From assembly GCA_020635355.1 (NCBI GenBank), contig JACJZW010000003.1, positions 62,001-126,000 on the forward strand: DNA of 64,000 nucleotides, given 5' to 3'. The DNA is from Flavobacteriales bacterium (GTDB lineage: Bacteria; Bacteroidota; Bacteroidia; NS11-12g; UBA9320). A program made the position numbers and the translations under genes. The notes beneath the pieces are model-generated. The model ran no database searches and had not been told where the DNA came from. It saw only the letters and a program-made list of their open reading frames with translations. This document shows positions 22,756 to 31,100 of the stretch, piece after piece. Numbering within the stretch: the first letter of the stretch is position 1; every line of letters starts with the position of its first letter.

Positions 22756-24795
22756 ATGAAAAAATTTGGGTTAGCACTGGTGGCCATTGGATTGTTATCG
22801 CAATGCACCAAAACTGAAAAATCTATGCAGGAAGAAGATGCCTCAAAGCCGTTGGCCTTTGATGTTCGATTTATCGATACCACGGTAAGTCCGTGTGACG
22901 ATTTCTATCACTATGCCATTGGCAACTGGATGAAGGATAATCCGGTTCCGGGCACAGAGAGCCGATGGTCCAGTTTTAATATTCTGGCAAAGGAAAACCG
23001 GGATAAACTTGAGGGCATTATTCAGGACTTGTCCAATGAAAAAAAGAAGCATGAAAAAGGAAGTGATGGTCAGTTGATCAGTGACCTCTATCGTTCCTTC
23101 ATGGATACCGTTACCCGCGAAGAGGTGGGCACAAAGGCTATTCAGCCCATGTTGAAATCGGTGATTGATGTGTCCGATATGGACGGACTGGCCTCATTGC
23201 TCGGTAACTTCAGTACGATGGGGATATCCGGACCCATGGGGATGTATGTGAGCCGGGATGCCAAAAACAGCGAGCAATACATTACGTACGTTGGTCAGTC
23301 TGGTTTGACACTTCCGGATCGCGAATACTATTTATCTCAAGAGCAGAAGTTTGTTGACATCCGCGCCAACTATGTGGCTCACATGAACAAAATGTTTGAG
23401 CTATCCGGCATGAAGGGCGATGGTGTAGGATCATTGATCCTGAATCTGGAAACCGATCTGGCGCGCATCCAGTGGGATAGAACCAAAATGCGTGAACCGG
23501 AACTCACCTATAACAAAGTAGGGCGCACCTCCTTCGTAGGTTCCTTCCGAAATCTTCGGTTAGCCACTTATATCGATCAGCTTAAGTTGGCGGCGTTTGA
23601 TACCTTAATTGTACGTCAACCTGATTACTTCACCCAATTGGACGAGTTGCTGTCTTCCCGCTCACTCGAGGTCTGGAAGCAATACATGCAGTGGAAGGTC
23701 GTAGATGCCTTTGGTCCCGCATGTAATCAGTCCTTGGAAGATGAACATTTTAATTTCTTTAGTCGGCAGTTACGCGGCATTCAGGAACCCAAGCCTCGGA
23801 ATGAGCGTGGCGTGCAATTGGTTGATGGTGAACTGGGAGAACCACTGGGAAAATTCTTCGTGAAGAAGTACTTCCCGGAAGAATCCAAAGCCTACATGGA
23901 GGAATTGATTGAAAACCTCCGATCGGCCTATAAAATCCGGATTAACGAACTTACCTGGATGGGTGATTCTACGAAGGAACGAGCCCTTAAAAAATTGGCG
24001 GCCTTTACGTATAAAATTGGCTATCCCGTTAAATGGAAGGATTATTCTTCCATCGATATTCAGGCCGGCACCCTGGTGCAAAACCTGGTGAATTGTAATG
24101 TCTATCATTTTCGGGATATGGCGGATAAACTCGGCAAACCGGTTGATAAGGACGAATGGTACATGACACCACAAACGGTTAATGCGTATTACAGTTCCTC
24201 GGGTAATGAAGTGGTTTTCCCTGCCGGAATTCTTCAACCACCTTTCTTCCACCCAACATTTGATGACGCCATCAACTACGGAGGAATTGGAGCGGTGATT
24301 GGCCATGAGTTTACGCATGGCTTTGACGATAAGGGAAGCAAATCAGATTGGGATGGAAACCTGAATGACTGGTGGACCAGTGATGATCGTTCGCGATTTG
24401 ATGTGCTTACCGGAAGGTTAGCGGATCAATTCAGTTCCTACGAGCCATTACCGGGTATGCACATCAATGGTCAAATGACGTTGGGAGAGAACATTGCCGA
24501 TCTGGGCGGACTCACCCTGGCCTATCTGGCATTGGAAAAAAAGATCGGTGGCGGAATGGTTCAACCCATTGATGGCTTCACCTGGCAACAGCGATTCTTT
24601 TTAGGTTGGGCCAATGTTTGGAAACAGAATATTACCGAAGATGAGTTGCGGAACCGACTCATCACCGATTATCACTCACCCGGAGAACATCGAGTTCTTG
24701 GACCGTTGGCCAACTTGCCTCAGTTTCAGGATGCCTTTGGATGTACTGGTAAGCCCATGGTGAAACCGGAAGCAGAAATGATCAGGATTTGGTAA
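22756..24795 (+). CDS. M13 family (neprilysin/PepO-like) zinc metallopeptidase, lipoprotein
   Basis: 679 residues from ATG 22756, which gives a lipoprotein signal (KKFGLALVAIGLLSQC). The M13_N region starts SPCDDFYHYAIGNWM. The zinc site is H517-EFT-H521 with E578 in GENIADLGG, the usual third ligand. It should be anchored to the envelope and cleave oligopeptides. The family C-terminus normally ends C-x-x-W; here it reads MIRIW, so the cysteine is missing, as is its expected disulfide. A GTG at 22654 opens the frame further upstream but would bury the signal peptide. Confidence 0.93.
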   Translation: MKKFGLALVAIGLLSQCTKTEKSMQEEDASKPLAFDVRFIDTTVSPCDDFYHYAIGNWMKDNPVPGTESRWSSFNILAKENRDKLEGIIQDLSNEKKKHEKGSDGQLISDLYRSFMDTVTREEVGTKAIQPMLKSVIDVSDMDGLASLLGNFSTMGISGPMGMYVSRDAKNSEQYITYVGQSGLTLPDREYYLSQEQKFVDIRANYVAHMNKMFELSGMKGDGVGSLILNLETDLARIQWDRTKMREPELTYNKVGRTSFVGSFRNLRLATYIDQLKLAAFDTLIVRQPDYFTQLDELLSSRSLEVWKQYMQWKVVDAFGPACNQSLEDEHFNFFSRQLRGIQEPKPRNERGVQLVDGELGEPLGKFFVKKYFPEESKAYMEELIENLRSAYKIRINELTWMGDSTKERALKKLAAFTYKIGYPVKWKDYSSIDIQAGTLVQNLVNCNVYHFRDMADKLGKPVDKDEWYMTPQTVNAYYSSSGNEVVFPAGILQPPFFHPTFDDAINYGGIGAVIGHEFTHGFDDKGSKSDWDGNLNDWWTSDDRSRFDVLTGRLADQFSSYEPLPGMHINGQMTLGENIADLGGLTLAYLALEKKIGGGMVQPIDGFTWQQRFFLGWANVWKQNITEDELRNRLITDYHSPGEHRVLGPLANLPQFQDAFGCTGKPMVKPEAEMIRIW

Positions 24796-24845
24796 GGCTT
24801 CCAAAAAAGTGAACTACTAACAGGATAACACGCTATTATTGTTCT

Positions 24846-25688
24846 ATGAAATTCAGAAACCTGCTATGGGTTGGTGTAGCACTGACCATATTTTCATCCT
24901 GCAAGGACGATGGATCTGCCGTAGTTGTTGATGACACTACGAAGAAAACAGAAGAGAATACTGGCCCGGAGCCCATTGTGGTTCAAGAGGTTAATATGAG
25001 CTTGATTAACAAGCTAACGGCCACCTGGTGTGGGCCATGTGGCTCATGGGGTTGGACCTTGTTTCAAGAAATCATTGATGAGACACACAACGATGCAGTG
25101 ATAATGGGAACGTATGGTTCCAGCACCAGCAACTATTATAATCCGGCAGCGGCAGCCTTTAAACAAGCTCAGGCACCGTCAGCTGGTTGGCCTGCCTTCT
25201 GTGCCAATGGAGAAAATAGAACAGCCTATTCCAGCAACGGAGGTATTTATACCGCCACTACCAAAACGAACGTAGTTGCCGAAGTAGCCGGTTTTAAGGC
25301 TAAAGAAGTAATCGCCGGAGCGGGTTATCGGGATACCATTATCGATGGGAAAATCCAACTGGATGTTAAAACCAAGTTCTTCAAAGATGGTGATGAGAGT
25401 TTTGATTATTACGTAGGTGCTTACGTTGTTGAAGACCAGGTGGTAGGATACCAGAATGGTCAGGGATCCAACGCATCGCACCATCATGTTTTGCGATCTG
25501 CCATGACCACCGATGTTTGGGGTGTGAAAATCGACAACGGCAAAACAACCGGAAGTGAATTTGAACATACCTTCGAATTGCCGGTTGATGCTACATGGAA
25601 CACAGAGAACCTGGAGTATGCCGTGGTGATCTGGAAGAAATTGGGTGTTAAATACGTATTCGTAAACGCCTATCAGGATAAGGAGTAA
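24846..25688 (+). CDS. Omp28-like lipoprotein with thioredoxin-type CGPC motif
   Basis: 280 residues. Lipoprotein signal peptide (lipobox IFSSC), a Thr/Asp/Glu-rich linker, then a thioredoxin-like segment with ATWCGPCGSWG and a C-terminal beta-rich half (VGAYVVEDQVVGYQNGQG, HHHVLRSAMT). This pattern matches Omp28-related outer-membrane proteins of Bacteroidota, whose redox role is not defined. A box TATTATTG (5 of 6) sits just upstream at 24834-24841, and a strong terminator follows the gene, so it is a single-gene unit. Confidence 0.88.
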   Translation: MKFRNLLWVGVALTIFSSCKDDGSAVVVDDTTKKTEENTGPEPIVVQEVNMSLINKLTATWCGPCGSWGWTLFQEIIDETHNDAVIMGTYGSSTSNYYNPAAAAFKQAQAPSAGWPAFCANGENRTAYSSNGGIYTATTKTNVVAEVAGFKAKEVIAGAGYRDTIIDGKIQLDVKTKFFKDGDESFDYYVGAYVVEDQVVGYQNGQGSNASHHHVLRSAMTTDVWGVKIDNGKTTGSEFEHTFELPVDATWNTENLEYAVVIWKKLGVKYVFVNAYQDKE

Positions 25689-25712
25689 TAATCCACCCAT
25701 TAAAGAATTGTG

Positions 25713-25747
25713 CGGAGGGGTGCCAAAAGGTATCCCTCCGTTTTTTT
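25713..25747 (+). terminator. Strong rho-independent terminator
   Basis: A stem of about 12 pairs, CGGAGGGGTGCC with GGTATCCCTCCG (two G-T wobbles), loop AAAA, followed by seven T. It ends the Omp28-like gene. Confidence 0.9.
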
Positions 25748-25794
25748 AAAATCATTTTAACCTTAAAGGTGAGGTTAAGCTAACGCAGGCAGGC

Positions 25795-25802
25795 TAATTT
25801 TG
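25795..25802 (+). promoter_or_regulatory. -7 box TAATTTTG
   Basis: Exact TAnnTTTG, 4 bases before the start at 25807, so the transcript is probably leaderless. No TTTG -33 element is evident. Confidence 0.55.
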
Positions 25803-25806
25803 CGCC

Positions 25807-27105
25807 ATGCTTCGAACCCTGTCGTTGGCAACCATCCTAACCATCTCCTTGTCCGCCCTGGGACAATCGGCCGATACCCTCCGTATCATGCACTATAATT
25901 TGCTGAATTATCGGAACATCACCGCACAATGCACGGAGTCCACCAATAAGGCGGATGATAAGGACGGTTATCTCTCTGAAATTACGGGCTACGTCAAGCC
26001 CGATGTGCTCACCGTTAATGAGATGGGAGCCAATTGGCTCAATCCAAATAAGATTCTCAAAAACGCCTTGAATACCAATGGGGTGACGCACTTTGATCAG
26101 GCCGAGTTTACAAACAATGGCTTTAGCTCGCTCACCAATATGTTGTTTTTCAATACCGAAAAGTTGTCCCTGTACCAACAAGACGCTATTGAAAAAGACC
26201 TGAGTGGAGATGATCTGGTTCGGGTTATCGATATCTATACCTTGTATTATTCCAATGATCCGGATCTTCAAAAGGGAGATACCACGTTCTTAAGTCTGGT
26301 GGTGGCTCACCTTAAAGCCGGGAGTACTTCCGCTGATAAAACCGAACGGGCCAAGATGACGGCTGCCCTGATGGACTACCTGGATAAGAACAAAAAGGCA
26401 CACAGCTATATCATGTGCGGTGACTTTAACATTCAAACAGCTACCGAAGATTGCTATCAAAATTTGACGCAGCATTCCAATGCCAATGTCCGGTTTTTTG
26501 ACCCGGTAGATGCTCCGGGATCCTGGAATAATAAGCAGGATTTTGCCAACCTTCATACGCAAAGCACCCATGTTTCTGATACGCGTGGAGGGTGTTTTAG
26601 CGGAGGTGGGATGGATGATCGGTTCGACTTCATCTTGTGCGGTAAGGAAGTAATGGACAATACCTATAATGTGCGGTATATTGATGGCACATACAGAGCG
26701 TTGGGGCAGGATAGTCGGCGGTTTAACGGAGACGTTCTTTCTCCGCTCAATTCCATGGTTCCGAATAAGATTGCCAATGCGTTGTACGATATGTCTGATC
26801 ATCTTCCGGTCATAATGGAAGTTGCCGTGAAGAAAAATAAATCCGGAATGCAACCTCAGACGTATAGTCAGAGACCAATGGTTACATATCCGGACAACCA
26901 GCAGGTCAAGATATCAAGTTATCAATTAATGACTCGGGTAGTCATTATGAATATGAACGGGGTGGAGATTATGGAAGTCGCAAATCCCGAAGCTTCAACG
27001 GAAATAACATTTCGTTCTGATGGCTTACCCTCAGGGGTTTATTTGGTTGAAATACAGACCATAGATCATCAGCGGTTGATAACTAAAATCGTTAATGCAC
27101 AGTAA
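25807..27105 (+). CDS. Secreted endonuclease/exonuclease/phosphatase-family protein with T9SS sorting domain
   Basis: 432 residues. Signal peptide (about 1-20, ending LGQS), then an EEP-type domain: MHYNLLNYRNI, TVNEMGAN (candidate metal Glu), VVAHLKAG, CGDFNIQT and SDHLPVIMEV (final Asp-His pair). The last about 75 residues form a T9SS C-terminal sorting domain (YLVEIQTIDHQRLITKIV). It is thus exported across the outer membrane and attached or released. It could be a nuclease or a phosphodiesterase; the sequence does not decide. Its stop overlaps an ATG of the next frame. Confidence 0.9.
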   Translation: MLRTLSLATILTISLSALGQSADTLRIMHYNLLNYRNITAQCTESTNKADDKDGYLSEITGYVKPDVLTVNEMGANWLNPNKILKNALNTNGVTHFDQAEFTNNGFSSLTNMLFFNTEKLSLYQQDAIEKDLSGDDLVRVIDIYTLYYSNDPDLQKGDTTFLSLVVAHLKAGSTSADKTERAKMTAALMDYLDKNKKAHSYIMCGDFNIQTATEDCYQNLTQHSNANVRFFDPVDAPGSWNNKQDFANLHTQSTHVSDTRGGCFSGGGMDDRFDFILCGKEVMDNTYNVRYIDGTYRALGQDSRRFNGDVLSPLNSMVPNKIANALYDMSDHLPVIMEVAVKKNKSGMQPQTYSQRPMVTYPDNQQVKISSYQLMTRVVIMNMNGVEIMEVANPEASTEITFRSDGLPSGVYLVEIQTIDHQRLITKIVNAQ

Positions 27106-27133
27106 AGGCCGGAATTTCGAAACGAACAAAAGC

Positions 27134-28039
27134 ATGGGGATAGGTCGGTTTTTGCTGTTTTTTGCTGTTGCTGTTCTCGGTGTGGAATCGGTTGATGCCC
27201 AAATTTTGGGATATGCCCGCCCGAAGTATGAGGGCCGTTTAGCCTGGGGTACCACGGCGTTCTTTGGCGATGTGGGAAGTGCACCACGGGAAGGACTTGC
27301 GATACCCGGTCTGGATGGAACGGATTTATCCATGGTCCAACCGGCTTACCTGTTCGGTATAAAGCGGAATTTCAAGAAGAAGGGAGCTATTCGGCTGAAC
27401 CTACTTTTTACGCGCGTAGAGGGCTCTGATTATCATGCCCGGTCTGAAAGCGTTCGTGAACGTAACCTGAGTTTTAGAACACCGGTTTCCGAGTTTTCGG
27501 CTATGTACGAATATACGGTCGTTAATTTCCTTCGAAAGAAGAGTTCTACCAACGTCTTTGAATACTACATCTTCGGCGGCGCAGGCGTAACGCATTTTGA
27601 GCCCTATGCCGAGTATATGGGAGAATGGGTCAAACTTCGACCATTGGGAACTGAAGGGCAGGGGTTGATACCTGGAACCAAGCTTTATTCGTCTTTTACA
27701 CCCGTAATACCAGTTGGAGGTGGATTGAGATTTAACTACCGCCAGAATGTGATGATATTCGGTGAGCTGACGTATCGTCAAACCAGTACAGATTACATGG
27801 ACGATGTGAGTAGTAATTACTATAATTACGAAGAACTCTTCAATGCCCGAGGGCATGCCTCGGCCAATCTCAGTTACCGTGGTAAATCAGAAGGATATCC
27901 AAGCGGTAATCAGCGTGGAAACCCGCATTCCAAGGATGCGTATCTTACTCTGACTATTGGCATTGTTCATCAGCTAGGAAAGGGTAGAATTGCTCCGACC
28001 TTGAACACCGAATTGCGCGAGGATCGTCAGACGTTCTAG
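27134..28039 (+). CDS. DUF6089-like outer-membrane barrel protein
   Basis: 301 residues if ATG 27134 is used, which directly gives a signal peptide (GIGRFLLFFAVAVLG, ending SVDAQ). An earlier in-frame ATG at 27095 overlaps the previous stop and would add 13 residues. The mature part is beta-rich with RLAWGTTAFFGDVG, aromatic strands (YEYTVVNFL, FNYRQNVMIFGELTYRQTSTDYMDDVSSNYY), as in DUF6089 barrels of Bacteroidota. Function unknown. Likely in one transcript with the T9SS protein. Confidence 0.8.
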   Translation: MGIGRFLLFFAVAVLGVESVDAQILGYARPKYEGRLAWGTTAFFGDVGSAPREGLAIPGLDGTDLSMVQPAYLFGIKRNFKKKGAIRLNLLFTRVEGSDYHARSESVRERNLSFRTPVSEFSAMYEYTVVNFLRKKSSTNVFEYYIFGGAGVTHFEPYAEYMGEWVKLRPLGTEGQGLIPGTKLYSSFTPVIPVGGGLRFNYRQNVMIFGELTYRQTSTDYMDDVSSNYYNYEELFNARGHASANLSYRGKSEGYPSGNQRGNPHSKDAYLTLTIGIVHQLGKGRIAPTLNTELREDRQTF

Positions 28040-28159
28040 TCACTTTGCGGAAAATCAAATCCATCTAACGAAAAATAATCCAACAGGTACCAATACCTTA
28101 AGGTACAGTTGAAGAGGAAAATCTGCATGTATTCTTGATCCTGTAAAACGATCAAAATC

Positions 28160-31100
28160 ATGCACACGTTTCAAAAACTTCTTCTGGCTTTGGCGCTCAT
28201 CGCGGGTATTTCCTGTAATCCTAGAAATACATCTATTCCGGCCTATCATCCGGACTTTGTTCATCATATCTCGGCGTATACCTCTGGGTATGTGGAACGC
28301 GATGCGATTATTAAAGTGGTGCTTACCAAGCCGGTTTCCCCTAAAGATCAAGAGAAGGTGCTAAAGAATGAGTTGTTCCGGTTCGAGCCCGAACTCGAGG
28401 GAGAAACACAATTTGAAAGCAGTACGGTAGTGACGTTCACCCCATCCAAAACACTGCCTCGAAACACCATTTATCAAGGGGTGTTTCACCTGGGAGCTGT
28501 GGCCAAGGTGGAATCCAATCTAAAGCGATTCCCATTGCGTTTTGAAACACGTCAGCAACGCATAGACCTGGAGGTGCATGCATCTGAAACGTATAGTGAC
28601 AACAATCCGGTTTATCGGTATCTCACCGGCTATGTGAATCTGGCCGATGTTGAATACCGAAAGGACATGGAGAAATGCTTGACCGTGAGCATTAATCGAA
28701 AGGAGTATCCGGTACGCTGGTATGATCAACGGGGGACACGATTTTCATTCCGAATAGACAGTTTGAAGCGGCAGAAGGAAGGCGTTGATGTGGTGCTCAA
28801 AGTGAATGGCAAACCCATTGAATCCAAGGACGATTACTTCCGCATAGTTCATCTTCATGGCCTGGGCGACTTTAAACTTGCCGATGTATCCATCACCAAT
28901 GAACCTGATCAGGTTATCGATCTTTTCTTCAGTGAGTCTATTTCGGTCACCCAAAGTCTTAAAGGGCTGATTCAACTGGATAGTCAGGAAGTCCAGACCA
29001 TGGAGATGCAGGGAAATAAAATCACAATCTACCCCACCAATCGATTGATTGGCGTCCATACAGTTCAATTGTCGGGCGAAATCAAGAGCATTTTGGGTTA
29101 CCCGTTAACTACGAGCCTGAATCGAGAAATACACTTTGATCGGCCAAAGCCCAAGTTGAAGATGATAGGAACAGGTACCATCGTTCCCAATGCACGAGGA
29201 GTGGTATTCCCATTTGAAGCCATGGCGCTCAAAGCCGTTGATGTGTACATCTATCAGATTCACGCCGACAATATTCCTCAATTCATGCAGGTGAATGAAC
29301 TAGCCGAAGCCGATCAGCTTAAACGTGTTGGAACCCTCCTTTATTCCGGTAAGGTAAGCCTGAATTCAGCCAAGAAATCAGATCCAAATCAATGGGAGCG
29401 CTATACCCTTGACATTGGTAAATACATCAACCGGGAGCCCGGTGCGATCTATCGGGTGATGATTGGATTCCGGAAGTCATACACTTATTTCATCTGTGAT
29501 GAGGACGACGGCGATTATGAAAGTGACAACGATGCACTGTATTACAGCTACTACAGCGGCGGTGATTACTACTTGAAAAATTACGATCCGTGTGATGCGT
29601 CGTTCTATTACTCCACAGCCATTGCTCGAAACATTCTGGCTTCGGACATTGGGTTGATGGTAAAATCCGGTACCGATGGCAAACTCCACGTGTTTGCCCA
29701 GGATTTAGTGTCGTCCGAACCACTAAACAACGTGCAAATCGACGTGCTCAACTATCAGAATCAGAAATTGAAATCATCGGTCACCAATGAACAGGGAATG
29801 ACCACCCTATCATTCGGGGAAGAACCTTACCTCTTGATCGCACGAAATGGATCGCAACACGGCTATCTTAAACTGAGATCCGGCTTAAGTAAATCTACGT
29901 CGAGGTTTGACGTGGATGGCATAAGGGAAGAAAACGGTGTTCAGGGGATGATTTATGCCGAACGCGGAGTTTGGCGTCCGGGTGATAGCATCTACACCTG
30001 CTTTATCCTTCGGGATAAGAATCACACCCTTCCGGCGAACGTTCCCGTTACGGCAATTCTTACCAATCCTCGGGGTACGGAAGTGTTTAAAAAGGTACTC
30101 ACCAAATCAGTTGGCGGGATGTATGATTTCCGAACGGCGACAACTGAGGAAGCCGAGACCGGTAATTACCGGATGAAAATCTCGGTGGGTGAGAGCAGTT
30201 ACTTTAAAACCTTGCCGGTGGAAACCGTTCAACCTAATCGGCTCAAAATTCGACTTACTGCGGAAGACTCAGTCCTGAAGGTGAAGAATAACCGGGTGAA
30301 GATAGAAGCTTCGTGGTTGCATGGTGCTCCATCTCCGGGTTTGAATTATACGGTACAGGCCAATATTCGCGCAGTGCCCACACATTTTGAGGGGTACAAT
30401 CAGTTTGTGTTTGATGATGCTACCAAGTCATTTTCCGCACAGGATCAGATTGTTGCCCGCTCAGTATTGGATCCGTTCGGTGCCGATACCATTAAACCGG
30501 GATTTGCCTTTAACCAATTGGCCCCGGGGAAGTTGAAAGTAGATTTTATCGCTAAGGTCTTTGAAAAGAGCGGGGCGTTCAGCACGGATTATGCGACCTA
30601 TGATTTGAGCACGTATGGCAGCTATGCTGGAATCGGAACACCAAAAAGCATGGAAGACGATGGATCATTTATCACGGATAAGGATCACGTGTTCCCGCTG
30701 GTGCACCTCAGCGAAGATGGCAAACCGATTAGCGGAAAACTGGATGTGAAGATTTATCGCATCGAGTGGAGATGGTGGTGGGAGAGTCACCGTAATCTGG
30801 CCAATTACATCCAGTCCAATACATTGATTCCCATCGTAAATGAACAAATCAAAACCAGCAACGGTGCCGGCGAGGTGCGATTTAGTTTGGCCTATCCCAA
30901 TTGGGGGCAGTTTCTCATGGTGGCGCGTGATCCGTCTTCAGGACACTCGGCCAGTAAAGTCTTTTACGTTGATTGGCCTTACTGGCGTCGTGTGAATCGG
31001 AATACATCTGACGATGCCGTGGTGTTGCGGCTGGCAACCGATAAAACCGCCTACTCTGTTGGGTCAAAGATCAATGTGAGTATCCCAAGTGGAGGAGCCG

